Positions 37,813 through 46,658 of a stretch of 64,000 nt of DNA are shown in pieces. This DNA comes from Bacillota bacterium (lineage in GTDB: Bacteria > Bacillota_E > RBS10-35 > JAJYVN01). The position numbers and the translations under genes were made by a program. Location: NCBI GenBank assembly GCA_021846605.1, contig JAJZWQ010000001.1, positions 1 to 64,000 on the forward strand, given 5' to 3'. How positions within the stretch are numbered: the first letter of the stretch is position 1; each line of letters opens with the position of its first letter. The notes beneath the pieces were generated by a model, which ran no database searches, was not told the origin of the DNA, and saw only the letters and a list, made by a program, of their open reading frames with translations.

Positions 37813-38292
37813 ATGTCTGTCATCGGACGCATCTGGAACGCGGGCAAGAGCATGGTGGTGGGCCACGGCATCACCATCCGCGAGATGCTGCACAAGCCGG
37901 TGACGCTGCGCTATCCGGAGGAGCGCATCGTCCTGGAGAAGGGCTCGCGCAGCGTGCCGGTGCTCAAGGTCAACGAGGAGAGCGGTCTGCTGAACTGCGT
38001 GAGCTGTGGCCTGTGCGAACGCAGTTGCCCGCCCGGCTGCATCGAGATCGTTCAGGCCGTGGATGCGGAGGGGAAGAAGAAGTCCTGGCCGGAGACCTTC
38101 CAACTGGACCTCTCCCACTGCATGATCTGCAACCTCTGCGTCGAGGCCTGTCCGTTTGATGCCCTGGAGATGGCCGAGGTCGTGGAACTGGCCTCCTACC
38201 AGGTGCAGGATTTGATCTTCAATAAGGAGCAGTTGGCCGAACTCTGGAAGACCAGCCGCTCCCGGCGCGTGGCGGGTGGCGAGCGGATCTGA
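37813..38292 (+). CDS. nuoI: NADH-quinone oxidoreductase subunit I (two 4Fe-4S clusters)
   Basis: A 159-residue ferredoxin-like subunit. Two cluster motifs are visible: NCVSCGLCERSCPPGC (about residues 61-76) and CMICNLCVEACPFDALEM (about 100-117), each with four cysteines for clusters N6a and N6b. Since nuoE/F/G are absent, electrons may enter the complex at or near NuoI, for example from a ferredoxin. ATG 37813 begins 3 nt after the nuoH stop, so the two are translationally coupled. nuoJ follows after 53 bp. Confidence 0.94.
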   Translation: MSVIGRIWNAGKSMVVGHGITIREMLHKPVTLRYPEERIVLEKGSRSVPVLKVNEESGLLNCVSCGLCERSCPPGCIEIVQAVDAEGKKKSWPETFQLDLSHCMICNLCVEACPFDALEMAEVVELASYQVQDLIFNKEQLAELWKTSRSRRVAGGERI

Positions 38293-38345
38293 GAGCCGGC
38301 GGCGGGCGGATCGGCGCCTGCCGCCTGGCATCAGGGGGTGCCGGG

Positions 38346-38876
38346 TTGGACTGGCCCATGGTCGCGTTCGTGTTTCTGGGGGCGATGACGGTGTATTCTG
38401 CCTGGCGCGTGGCCACGGCGCCGCTGCTGACGCACGCGGCCCTGTTCCTGGCCGCCACCTTCGCCGGGGTGGCCGGGCTGTTCTTCCTGCTGGAGTCCGA
38501 CTTCCTGGCGGCGGTGGAGCTACTGCTGTATGCCGGTGCCGTGATGACGGTCGTCATCTTCGCGATCATGCTCTCGGAGACCGGCCTGGAGGACGCCGCG
38601 GGCAAGGGGATCGCCGGCCAGCTGCGTTCGGCCAAGCTTGGCTGGGCGCCCCTGGCGGGCGCCGTCGCGCTGTTCGTCGTTCTGCTGGTGGTGTACCTGC
38701 GGGGCGCCGCCGGCTGGCCGTCCACGCCCCTGCCGGCCGCCGCCAATTCCACGCGGTTCATCGCCCACGCGCTGTTCGGGATCTACGCCCTCCCGTTTGA
38801 GGTGGCGTCCATCCTGCTGCTCGCGGCGATGGTCGGCGCGATCATCCTGACCCGCAGCGAGGGGAAGGGCCGATGA
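38346..38876 (+). CDS. nuoJ: NADH-quinone oxidoreductase subunit J
   Basis: A 176-residue five-helix subunit of the membrane arm. It has the conserved TM3 region with ELLLYAGAVMTVVIFAIML (about residues 60-78), which contains the pi-bulge helix involved in coupling. TTG 38346 is taken as start because GGGGGTG precedes it; ATG 38358 would remove four residues. It ends with an ATGA overlap with nuoK. Confidence 0.92.
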   Translation: MDWPMVAFVFLGAMTVYSAWRVATAPLLTHAALFLAATFAGVAGLFFLLESDFLAAVELLLYAGAVMTVVIFAIMLSETGLEDAAGKGIAGQLRSAKLGWAPLAGAVALFVVLLVVYLRGAAGWPSTPLPAAANSTRFIAHALFGIYALPFEVASILLLAAMVGAIILTRSEGKGR

Positions 38877-39190
38877 CGAGCGGTGTGCCGCTGATCGACT
38901 TCCTGGTGCTGGGGGCGGCCCTGTTCGCCATCGGCCTGTTCACGGCCCTGCGACGGAGCAACGCCATCATGATCCTGATGGGTATCGAGGTGATGCTGAA
39001 CGCGGTCAACATCAACCTCGTGGCGTTCTCGCGCTTCCTGCCGCAGAACAACGACCAGGGCCAGGCGTTCGCCACCTTCGTCCTAGCCGTCGCGGCCGCC
39101 GAGGCCGCGGTCGGGCTGGCGCTGGCCATCATCGTCTCCCGGCGGCGGAACGCGATTGCGATCGAGAAGATCGACCTGATGCGCGGTTAG
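38873..39190 (+). CDS. nuoK: NADH-quinone oxidoreductase subunit K
   Basis: A 105-residue three-helix subunit homologous to MrpC. The two conserved membrane glutamates of the proton path are present in MILMGIEVMLNAVNIN (about residue 38) and AVAAAEAAVGLALAI (about 74). ATG 38873 overlaps the nuoJ stop by 4 bp. nuoL follows after 27 bp. Confidence 0.94.
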   Translation: MTSGVPLIDFLVLGAALFAIGLFTALRRSNAIMILMGIEVMLNAVNINLVAFSRFLPQNNDQGQAFATFVLAVAAAEAAVGLALAIIVSRRRNAIAIEKIDLMRG

Positions 39191-39217
39191 GCGTGTCGGA
39201 AAGCGGGTGACCCCTGC

Positions 39218-41053
39218 GTGCTTGCGTTTGCGCCCCTGATCCCCGCGCTCACCCTGGTGGCCTACCTGTGCCACGTGGCCTTCGGCCGCAAGGTGGGGGA
39301 GCGCACGGCGCTCTTCGGCATCGTGGCGATGGGCATCGGCGCGATCATGGCGGTCAGCCTGCTCGTGCAGACGATCCACGGGGTGACCTTCCATGGGAGC
39401 ATCCCCTGGCTGACCATCGGCACCTTCCAGGTGCGGATGGGCGTGCAGGTCGGGCCGCTGGAAGCCGTGATGCTCACGATGGTCACCATCGTGTCCTGCC
39501 TGATCGAGATCTATTCCATCGGGTACATGCACGGCGATAGCCGCTACAACCGGTTCTTCGCCAACGTCACGCTGTTCGTGACGGGCATGCTCACGGCCCT
39601 GGTGGCCGACAACTTCATCCTCTTCTTCGCGGCCTGGGAGGTCATGGGGCTCTGCTCGTACCTCCTGATCGGGCACTGGTTCGAGGACCGCGCCAACTGC
39701 CGGGCCGCGACCAAGGCCTTCCTGGTGACCCGCATCGGCGATGTCGGCCTCCTCCTGGGGATCTGGTGGGCCTTCTCCCTGACCCACACCTTCAGCTTCA
39801 CCGCGCTGCCGGCCGCCCTCCACGGCATGTCCGGGCCGGTGCTGGACGGTATCGCGCTGCTGATCTTCCTGGGGGCGGTCGGCAAGTCGGCGCAGATTCC
39901 GCTGCAGATCTGGCTGCCGGACGCCATGGCCGGCCCCACGCCCATCAGCGCGCTGATCCACGCGGCCACCATGGTGGCCGCCGGGGTGTTCCTGGTGGCG
40001 CGGACCTATGGCATCTTCCTGGAGGCCCCGCACGCCCTGTTCGTGGTGGCGCTGGTGGGGGCCCTGTCGGCGTTCATTCCGGCCACCATCGCCTGCGTGC
40101 AGACCGACATCAAGAAGGTCCTGGCCTACTCCACCATCAGCCAGTTGGGCTACATGATGATGGCCCTGGGGATTGGCGACATGGCCGGGGGCATCTTCCA
40201 CCTGCTGACCCACGCCTGCTTCAAGGCCCTCCTCTTCCTGGCCGCCGGCAGCGTGATCCACGCCACCGATACGCAGAACATGCACGAGATGGGCGGCCTG
40301 TACCGCAAGCTGCCCTACACGACAGCGACGTTCGCGGTCGGTGCCCTGGCCCTGGCGGCCATCTGGCCGTTCTCGGGGTATTTCAGCAAGGATGCCATCC
40401 TCGCCGCCGCCTACACCTACCCCGTGTCGATCATCTGGTGGCTGGGCACGCTCGGCGCCGCGCTGACCGCCTACTACATGGGACGCGCCGTGCTCATGAC
40501 CTTCTTCGGCGCGCCCCGCAGCGAGAAGCACTTCGGGCACGCCCATGAGTCCCGGGCGGTGATGGTCGTGCCCCTGATCCTGCTGGCCATCCCGGCGGCG
40601 GGCCTGGGCGTCATCGCGACGCCGCTGCGGCACCTGCTGGGCGGCCCGGCGCCGGTGCACATCGGCCTTGTGGAGCACGTGCCGCTGCTGCTGGCGCTGG
40701 TGGGGGTGGCGGTCGCGTACGTCCTGTACGGTACGCCCAACGCCTTGGCGCTCCGGCAGCGGCTGCTGCGCAATCCCGTGGTGCGGGCGCCCTACGTGCT
40801 GTTCCAGCAATTGTGGTACTTCGACCACATCGGCATGGCCGTGATGTATGCCGTCGGGGTCGGGCCGAGCTTCCTCATCGCGGCTTTTGACCGCTACGTG
40901 GTGGACGGCTTGGTCAACGGGGTCGCCAGCCTCTGCCGCTGGTTCGGTCGGCAGTGGCGGACGCTCTCCACCGGGAACGCGCAGACCTACATGCTGACGA
41001 TCGTGGTGGCCCTGGTGGTCGGTCTGGTCGCGCTGCAGGCCATGGGAGGTTAG
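39218..41053 (+). CDS. nuoL: NADH-quinone oxidoreductase subunit L
   Basis: A 611-residue antiporter-like proton-pumping subunit at the distal end of the membrane arm. The conserved Glu/Lys pair lies in FFAAWEVMGLCSYLLIGHW (about residue 137) and GKSAQIPLQIWLPDAM (about 220), and the HxxxH-type segment is LTHACFKALLFLAAG. The C-terminal extension that makes the long lateral helix is present (about 500-611). GTG 39218 starts the frame 27 nt after the nuoK stop. nuoM follows with 3 bp between. Confidence 0.95.
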   Translation: MLAFAPLIPALTLVAYLCHVAFGRKVGERTALFGIVAMGIGAIMAVSLLVQTIHGVTFHGSIPWLTIGTFQVRMGVQVGPLEAVMLTMVTIVSCLIEIYSIGYMHGDSRYNRFFANVTLFVTGMLTALVADNFILFFAAWEVMGLCSYLLIGHWFEDRANCRAATKAFLVTRIGDVGLLLGIWWAFSLTHTFSFTALPAALHGMSGPVLDGIALLIFLGAVGKSAQIPLQIWLPDAMAGPTPISALIHAATMVAAGVFLVARTYGIFLEAPHALFVVALVGALSAFIPATIACVQTDIKKVLAYSTISQLGYMMMALGIGDMAGGIFHLLTHACFKALLFLAAGSVIHATDTQNMHEMGGLYRKLPYTTATFAVGALALAAIWPFSGYFSKDAILAAAYTYPVSIIWWLGTLGAALTAYYMGRAVLMTFFGAPRSEKHFGHAHESRAVMVVPLILLAIPAAGLGVIATPLRHLLGGPAPVHIGLVEHVPLLLALVGVAVAYVLYGTPNALALRQRLLRNPVVRAPYVLFQQLWYFDHIGMAVMYAVGVGPSFLIAAFDRYVVDGLVNGVASLCRWFGRQWRTLSTGNAQTYMLTIVVALVVGLVALQAMGG

Positions 41054-41056
41054 ACG

Positions 41057-42532
41057 TTGGGACACATCGTGCTCACGCTCGTCGTCTTCTTCCCCCTGCT
41101 GGGGGCGCTCGTCGTCGCGCTCTTGCCCTCGGAGGCGAAGGGCACGATCCGCGGGGTGGCCACCGCGTTCCTCGCGGTGCCGCTGGTCTTGGTCGCGATC
41201 CTGTTCGCCGGATTCCACTACGGCGCCTCCGGGTTGCAGTTCGTCGAGCAGGTGCCCTGGATCCCGGCGTGGCACATCCAGTACTTCCTGGGTGTCGACG
41301 GCCTGAGCATGGCGATGCTGGCCCTGAGCACCCTCATCGGCGTTATCGCCGCCGTGGCCTCCTACGGCATCGACACGCGCGTCAAGGAGTACTTCCTCTG
41401 GTTCCTGCTGCTGCAGACCGGCGTCCTGGGCGTCTTCTGCGCCGAGGACCTGATCCTCTTCATCTTCTTCTTCGACATCGTCCTGGTGCCGATGTATTTC
41501 CTCATCGCCATCTGGGGCGGCCCGCGCCGCGAGTACGCCTCCCTCAAGTTCCTCATCTACACCTTCACCGGGAGCGTGCTGCTGCTGGTCGCCGTCCTGG
41601 CCATGTACTTCCTGACCGGGCAGCACAGCTTCGCGATCCCGACGCTGGCGATCCTGGTCCCCAAGGACGTCTCCCGTGGCGGCCAGTTGCTGCTCTTCGC
41701 CGCGGTGTTCCTGGCCTTCGCCATCAAGCTGCCCATGGTGCCGTTCCACACCTGGCTGCCCGACGCCCACGTCGAGGCGCCGACGCCGATGTCTGTGGTG
41801 CTGGCGGGGGTGCTGCTGAAGATCGGCGGGTACGGGCTGCTGCGCATCCTGGTGCCGATCCTCCCCGGGGCCACGCACACGCTGGCGCTGGGCATCGGCA
41901 TCATGGGCGTGATCAACATCATCTACGCGGCTCTGGCCGCGATGTCCCAGCAGGACTTCAAGAAGGTGGTCGCCTACTCGTCGGTGAGCCACATGGGGTT
42001 TGTCCTGCTGGGCGTCGCGGTGGGCTCACAGTTGGGCCTGGCGGCGGCCATCTTCGTCATGGTGAGCCACGGGCTGATCTCGGCCATGCTCTTCCTCATG
42101 GTGGGCGTCTTCTATGACCGTTGCCACACCCGCGAGTTGGGGCGCCTGGGCGGGATGTACCGGGCGCTGCCCCTGGCGGGCACGGTCCTGGCGTTTGCGG
42201 CACTGGCCAACCTCGGTCTGCCGGTGCTCTCCGGGTTCGTCGGCGAGTTCTTCACGCTGGCCAGCGTCTTTGCCCGCTACCGCGTCCTCGCCTACTGGGC
42301 GGGCCTGGGCCTGGTGCTGGTGGCGGCCTTCAACCTGGTCCTGATGCAACGCGTGCTGATGGGACCACCCCGGGACGAGTGGGCAAAACTCCCACCGGTC
42401 AAGGTGCGCGAACTGGTCACGCTGGTACCCCTCATGGGCGCCGTCGTGCTGTTGGGCGTGGCTCCGGCCGTGCTGATCTCGGTGGTCAACCACCCGGCGG
42501 CCGTGCTCGCCGCGCGCCTGGGGGGAGGATAG
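41057..42532 (+). CDS. nuoM: NADH-quinone oxidoreductase subunit M
   Basis: A 491-residue antiporter-like subunit. The conserved acidic helix is LILFIFFFDIVLVPMYFLIA (about residues 133-152), the Lys-bearing pump motif is KLPMVPFHTWLPDAHVEAP (about 227), and the second Lys region is QQDFKKVVAYSSVSHMGF. It starts at TTG 41057, coupled to the nuoL stop. nuoN starts 3 bp after its stop. All pump residues expected of NuoM are intact. Confidence 0.95.
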   Translation: MGHIVLTLVVFFPLLGALVVALLPSEAKGTIRGVATAFLAVPLVLVAILFAGFHYGASGLQFVEQVPWIPAWHIQYFLGVDGLSMAMLALSTLIGVIAAVASYGIDTRVKEYFLWFLLLQTGVLGVFCAEDLILFIFFFDIVLVPMYFLIAIWGGPRREYASLKFLIYTFTGSVLLLVAVLAMYFLTGQHSFAIPTLAILVPKDVSRGGQLLLFAAVFLAFAIKLPMVPFHTWLPDAHVEAPTPMSVVLAGVLLKIGGYGLLRILVPILPGATHTLALGIGIMGVINIIYAALAAMSQQDFKKVVAYSSVSHMGFVLLGVAVGSQLGLAAAIFVMVSHGLISAMLFLMVGVFYDRCHTRELGRLGGMYRALPLAGTVLAFAALANLGLPVLSGFVGEFFTLASVFARYRVLAYWAGLGLVLVAAFNLVLMQRVLMGPPRDEWAKLPPVKVRELVTLVPLMGAVVLLGVAPAVLISVVNHPAAVLAARLGGG

Positions 42533-42535
42533 AAG

Positions 42536-43972
42536 ATGATATTCTGGCCTGTCTGGCCCGAGATCATCCTGTCCGTGGTGGGGATCGCGCTGCTCCTGGC
42601 CAGCGCCGTCGTGCCCCAGGCGCGCCAGCGCTGGCTGGCCTGGCTGGCGCTCGCGGGGTTTGTGATCTCGGGTGTGGCCGCCCTGGCCCTGCCGCATAAC
42701 GGGACGGTGGGCCTGGAGGGCGCGGTGGTCCTCGACCCCCTGACCCTGGCCTTCCGCCTGCTCTTTTTGTCCGCTGGCCTTCTGGTCACCCTGTTCTCGG
42801 TGGACTTCATCCTGGAGCGCGGCAAGGACCTCGGCGAGTTCCTGGCGCTGCTGCTGTTTGCCACGACCGGCGCCATGACCATGGCGGCCTCGTGGAACAT
42901 CGTCAGCCTGTATGTGGGTCTGGAGCTGCTCTCGGTCAGCTCCTATATCCTGGCCGCCTTCCTGCGCGACGAGCCCCGCTCCCATGAGGCCGGTCTGAAG
43001 TATCTGCTCAATGGGGCCCTGGCCTCGGCCATCCTCCTGTTCGGACTGTCCCTGGCTTACGGGCTCACCGGGCAGACGGCCATCCCCGCCATGGCGGGCC
43101 AGCTGCGGGCCGCGCTGGCCACGGCCTACGGTGGGGTGGTCTGGGTTTCGCTTGGCCTGATCCTGGCGGGCCTCGCCTTCAAGATCGCGGCCGCGCCCTT
43201 CCACCTCTGGGCCCCCGACGCCTATGAGGGGGCGCCCACGCCGGTGACGGCCTACCTGATGGTGGTGGCCGAGACGGCCGGGTTTGCGGCCATCCTCCGC
43301 CTGGTCTCTACGGCGATGGGCCCGCTGCAGGTGCATTGGGGCATCTGGTTGGCGGGCCTGGCGGTCCTGACCATGACCGTGGGCAACGTGACCGCCCTGT
43401 GGCAGACCAACATGAAGCGCATGCTCGCGTACTCCTCGGTGGCCCAGGTGGGATACATCCTGGCGGGCATCGCCGTGGCCACCACCGTGGGGACCGGCTC
43501 GGTGCTCTTCTACCTGGCGACCTACCTGTTCACCACCCTGGGGGCCTTCGCCGTCGTGATCGCGCTGTCCGTGCGTGGGCAGGGCGACCAGATTTCCGAC
43601 TACGGCGGTTTGGGGCGCCGCAGCCCCTGGCTGGCGGGCCTGCTGACGCTGTTCCTGGCCTCGTACGTGGGCATCCCGGCCACTGCCGGCTTCATGGGCA
43701 AGCTCGGCCTCATCGGCGCGGCGGTGAACGGGCACCTCGTCTGGCTCGCCGTGGCCATTGCCGTGAACAGCGCGATCTCCATCGGCTACTACTGGGGCGT
43801 GGCCCGCGCCATGTGGTTGGATCCCGTTCCCGAGGGGGCGGGCGCCATCAGCCACTCCGGTGGGCTCGGCCTGAGCATGGGCCTGTGCGCCGTGGGCTGC
43901 GTGGCCCTGGGCGTGGTCCCGCAGGTCTTCTTCCATCTTGCGTTCTGGGCCGGAGCCGGAATGGCGCACTGA
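42536..43972 (+). CDS. nuoN: NADH-quinone oxidoreductase subunit N
   Basis: A 478-residue antiporter-like subunit, the last gene of the operon. Hallmarks are VSLYVGLELLSVSSYILAAF (about residues 122-141), KIAAAPFHLWAPDAYEGAP (about 218), and TNMKRMLAYSSVAQVGY (about 287). ATG 42536 is preceded by GGGGGAGGATAGAAG. A GC hairpin follows the stop and likely ends the transcript before nrdR. The operon carries no nuoE, nuoF or nuoG. Confidence 0.95.
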   Translation: MIFWPVWPEIILSVVGIALLLASAVVPQARQRWLAWLALAGFVISGVAALALPHNGTVGLEGAVVLDPLTLAFRLLFLSAGLLVTLFSVDFILERGKDLGEFLALLLFATTGAMTMAASWNIVSLYVGLELLSVSSYILAAFLRDEPRSHEAGLKYLLNGALASAILLFGLSLAYGLTGQTAIPAMAGQLRAALATAYGGVVWVSLGLILAGLAFKIAAAPFHLWAPDAYEGAPTPVTAYLMVVAETAGFAAILRLVSTAMGPLQVHWGIWLAGLAVLTMTVGNVTALWQTNMKRMLAYSSVAQVGYILAGIAVATTVGTGSVLFYLATYLFTTLGAFAVVIALSVRGQGDQISDYGGLGRRSPWLAGLLTLFLASYVGIPATAGFMGKLGLIGAAVNGHLVWLAVAIAVNSAISIGYYWGVARAMWLDPVPEGAGAISHSGGLGLSMGLCAVGCVALGVVPQVFFHLAFWAGAGMAH

Positions 43973-44008
43973 GCGCGCGTGCACAGCGGGCACCGATCCG
44001 GGGAGCCG

Positions 44009-44037
44009 GGCGGCAGGGGGGATGGCCTCCTGCCGCC
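44009..44037 (+). terminator. Hairpin after the nuo operon
   Basis: GGCGGCAGG at 44009-44017 pairs with CCTGCCGCC at 44029-44037. It stands between the nuoN stop and the nrdR start. There is no T tract, so it may attenuate more than terminate. Confidence 0.5.
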
Positions 44038-44080
44038 AACCTGTCCACCCGGACGGCGGATGGTGGAGCGGGGGGTCGTC

Positions 44081-44569
44081 ATGCGTTGCCCCTTCTGCGG
44101 TGAGAACGACACGAAGGTCCTCGATTCCCGCCCGACCGAGGACGGGACGGTGATTCGCCGCCGGCGGGAGTGCCCGCAATGCGGCAATCGCTTCACCACG
44201 CGCGAGAAGGTGGAAGCCCGCCCCTTCGTGGTGATCAAGAAGGACGGTCGGCGCGAGGCCTGGAGCCCGGAGAAGATCCTGCGCGGGCTGATCACGGCCT
44301 GCGAGAAGCGTCCCGTCGAGCTCTCCACCCTGGAGGCCCTGGTCGTGAACGTAGAGCGCGAACTGCGCGCGCGCTACGAGCGCGAGGTCCCGAGCAAGGA
44401 GGTGGGCGAGTTGGTCACCGAGCACCTGCGCGCGGTCGACCAGGTGGCCTACGTCCGCTTCGCCTCGGTGTACCGGCAGTTCCAGGACGTCCGCCGCTTC
44501 AAAGAGGAGTTGGAACGCCTCCTCGGCGGTGCCCAGGGAAACCCCCAGGACGGCGCCGCGGAGCGCTGA
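44081..44569 (+). CDS. nrdR: Transcriptional repressor NrdR
   Basis: A 162-residue NrdR, the ATP/dATP-sensing repressor of ribonucleotide reductase genes. The N-terminal zinc ribbon is complete (MRCPFCGENDTKVLDSR and RRRECPQCGNRFTTREK), and the ATP-cone follows from about residue 47 (FVVIKKDGRREAWSPEKI) to residue 140. ATG 44081 gives the family-typical MRCPFC start; an in-frame ATG at 44060 would add seven residues. It is placed between the nuo terminator and lepB. No NrdR box in front of a ribonucleotide reductase gene is visible because no nrd gene is in the window. Confidence 0.96.
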   Translation: MRCPFCGENDTKVLDSRPTEDGTVIRRRRECPQCGNRFTTREKVEARPFVVIKKDGRREAWSPEKILRGLITACEKRPVELSTLEALVVNVERELRARYEREVPSKEVGELVTEHLRAVDQVAYVRFASVYRQFQDVRRFKEELERLLGGAQGNPQDGAAER

Positions 44570-44675
44570 GCGCGCGGCCCGCCGCTGGCTGCGGTATGCG
44601 GGCCCGGGCACGTCTGTTATTCTAACCGGGGCCGACGCGCGCCTCCGGCCCTGCCACGACCGGGGAGGGGATGTT

Positions 44676-45224
44676 TTGCCCCGTAGCACATGGAGGGAGA
44701 TCGGCGAAACCGCCCGGGCGCTGATCATCGCGATCCTTGTGGCCCTCTTCATCCGGGCGTTCGTGGTCGAAACCTTCCAGGTCCATGGGATCTCCATGCA
44801 GCCCAACCTACAGAACGGCGAGCGCCTGCTGGTCAACAAATTCCAATATCGTTTCAGCAAGCCCCAGATCGGTCAGATCATCATCTTCCACCCCCCGCAA
44901 ATCGCGGCCTGTCCCGAGGTGGGTCCGCACCCGGATGACTACGTGAAGCGGGTGATCGCGCTGGCCGGGGAGACCGTCTCCCTGAGCAACGGAGCGGTGT
45001 ATGTCGACGGCAAGCTGCAGCCGGAGCCGTACCTACCGCTGTCTTGGCGCTCGGGCAACTTCGCGCCCTACACCGTCCCCGCCGGGGACGTCTGGGTCCT
45101 GGGGGACCACCGGGCGGTCAGCCTGGACAGCCGGTGCTACGGACCGATCGCGCTGAGCCGAATCGTCGGCAGGGTGATGCTCATCTGGTGGCCCTTCAAC
45201 AACGCCAAATGGCTCGGGTGGTGA
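44676..45224 (+). CDS. lepB: Signal peptidase I
   Basis: A 182-residue Gram-positive type signal peptidase I with one N-terminal TM helix (about residues 13-31). The catalytic dyad is Ser40 in HGISMQPNL and Lys91 in YVKRVIALAGE; the GD and SxDSR motifs appear as VLGDHRAVSLDSRCYG (about 145). It cleaves Sec and Tat signal peptides outside the membrane, such as those of the surface protein and GH2 enzyme above. TTG 44676 is the start, directly behind GGGGAGGGGATGTT. The sequence is complete and ends before a long noncoding gap. Confidence 0.95.
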   Translation: MPRSTWREIGETARALIIAILVALFIRAFVVETFQVHGISMQPNLQNGERLLVNKFQYRFSKPQIGQIIIFHPPQIAACPEVGPHPDDYVKRVIALAGETVSLSNGAVYVDGKLQPEPYLPLSWRSGNFAPYTVPAGDVWVLGDHRAVSLDSRCYGPIALSRIVGRVMLIWWPFNNAKWLGW

Positions 45225-45733
45225 GCGGCTCGACGCGGTGAACTGTCGGCGTCCGCTCTGGCCCGCCGCGGCGTTCCGCGTGACGCGTCTGCGCCAGCAC
45301 GGATAAGACGATGCGCACAAAGTGCGCGTCGGTCGGGTCGGGGCTCGTCGTCGGCATGGATGGCCGAGACGGGCTCCCCCCGCGGAGGGGTTCTGCCTGA
45401 TAGGCCAGGCGTGTGGATAAACCCCACAGCGGTCGTGACTTGGCTCGCAGCCAAGTGCTGCACCGCTGTTCGGGGGCTCCTCGGAAGTCGGCTGCGCCCA
45501 GCCCGATCACGGCATCTACGACGTCGCGCTCGCAGCACTGCACAGGCAGCCCCGGGATGCTCGCTGCGTATGCTCTCCCGAACGTGGAGGAGGGGTAGGC
45601 CGAGGTTGGACTTCATCCGCCAGTTCGAGACGAACATCGGGTGTACAGCGACCAACGACCTCTTTACCAATGCCCGCGCGGCACTTTCACACCGTACGGT
45701 GCCGGTACTTGGTAATGGCGGGGGGACTAGCAA
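45225..45733. other. Noncoding gap with no recognisable gene
   Basis: About 510 bp between lepB and the histidine phosphatase gene. I see no coding region with normal codon use in any frame, no tRNA, and no clear promoter. It begins the accessory stretch that runs to about 49190, and its 3-prime part has lower GC than the surroundings. It may hold decayed genes that I cannot name. Confidence 0.5.
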
Positions 45734-46306
45734 GTGGAGCTTCTGTGCCTGGTCAGGCACGGTGAGACGGATTGGAATCGAGATCGTCGTTTCCAAGGCG
45801 CCGAGGATATCCCCCTCAACGCCGTGGGCGCAGAGCAGGCGCGGAGATGCGGTCTATGGCTGGCGAGAGAGCATTGGGATGTCGTGTTGAGCAGTCCACT
45901 GCTGCGCGCCAAGGCATCAGCAGAGATCATCGCGGCTCACGTTGGCGCCAAGCCCGTGCGTGTGCTGCGAGATCTCCGCGAACGTGACTACGGCGACGCC
46001 TCGGGTCTAACAAGCGAAGAACTCGCGAGTCGCTATCCGGACGGGCTGGTCCCCAACATGGAAGCAAGGGCCAATGTTGCGCAACGAGCAATGCGAGCCC
46101 TGGAGCGGACAGTGAGTCGCCACGTTGGAATGAGGGTCATTGTCGTCTCCCACGGTGCCCTCATTAACGCCGTTTTAGACAAGATCTCCAGGGGGCAAAT
46201 CGGCTCTGGAAAGACCGTTCTGAAGAATGCGTGCGTCAATCGGATCACGCACGAGAATGGGAGGTGGGCGGTCGAATCATACAACTCAACGGGACACCTC
46301 ACCTGA
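45734..46306 (+). CDS. Histidine phosphatase superfamily protein (phosphoglycerate mutase-like)
   Basis: A 190-residue branch-1 histidine phosphatase. The nucleophile loop is LCLVRHGETDWN (His about residue 9), followed by RFQGAEDIPLN, SSPLLRAKASAEII (Arg about 59), the acid/base Glu region LRERDYGDASGLTSEE (about 82-97), and the second His in VVSHGALINAV (about 140). It could be a phosphatase acting on a phosphorylated metabolite, for example CobC/GpmB-like; the substrate is not predictable. GTG 45734 is the start, with a weak upstream site. GC content and codon use are lower than in neighbouring housekeeping genes, suggesting recent acquisition. A small palindrome (ACACCT/AGGTGT, 46294-46311) covers the stop codon. 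Confidence 0.85.
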   Translation: MELLCLVRHGETDWNRDRRFQGAEDIPLNAVGAEQARRCGLWLAREHWDVVLSSPLLRAKASAEIIAAHVGAKPVRVLRDLRERDYGDASGLTSEELASRYPDGLVPNMEARANVAQRAMRALERTVSRHVGMRVIVVSHGALINAVLDKISRGQIGSGKTVLKNACVNRITHENGRWAVESYNSTGHLT

Positions 46307-46320
46307 GGTGTGTTACTGGC

Positions 46321-46411
46321 GGGATTCCCTGTCACCGGATGCCGTAGGGCATTGCCCCCTGGCATCCGCGCACTTGGTGGCGACGGCCGGTCGTCGCCAC
46401 CCGTTGTCCGT
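46321..46411. repeat. Left imperfect inverted repeat flanking the sigma-factor gene
   Basis: Elements GGGA (46321), TGTCACCG (46330-46337), GTAGGGCATTGCC (46344-46356) and GGTGGCGACG (46376-46385) occur in the same order in the reverse complement of 48465-48531. It also contains internal hairpins (CGGATGCC/GGCATCCG and GGTGGCGAC/GTCGCCACC) and the 16-bp direct repeat GGTCGTCGCCACCCGT at 46389-46404. The rest of 46307-46658 holds no gene. Confidence 0.6.
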
Positions 46412-46658
46412 AACTGGAGGCGTACAGGCTATTTGGTCAGGTGAAGACAGCGCCAGCCTCGGCCCTGGCCAGTGAGTGGCGGGCAGGGTAGGAACCCCAA
46501 ATCCCGCAGAGGCTCGCGGACACGTATCGTGCGCGGGTCGCGGGCCAAACGCCGCGCGCGCCGAAGGTCTGTCAGCAGACACGACCCCGTCGCGAACCCT
46601 GGCCGTCGTCTCTGACACTATATGGGCAGAACCGGATCGATCCGAGGGGGCGTGGGCG

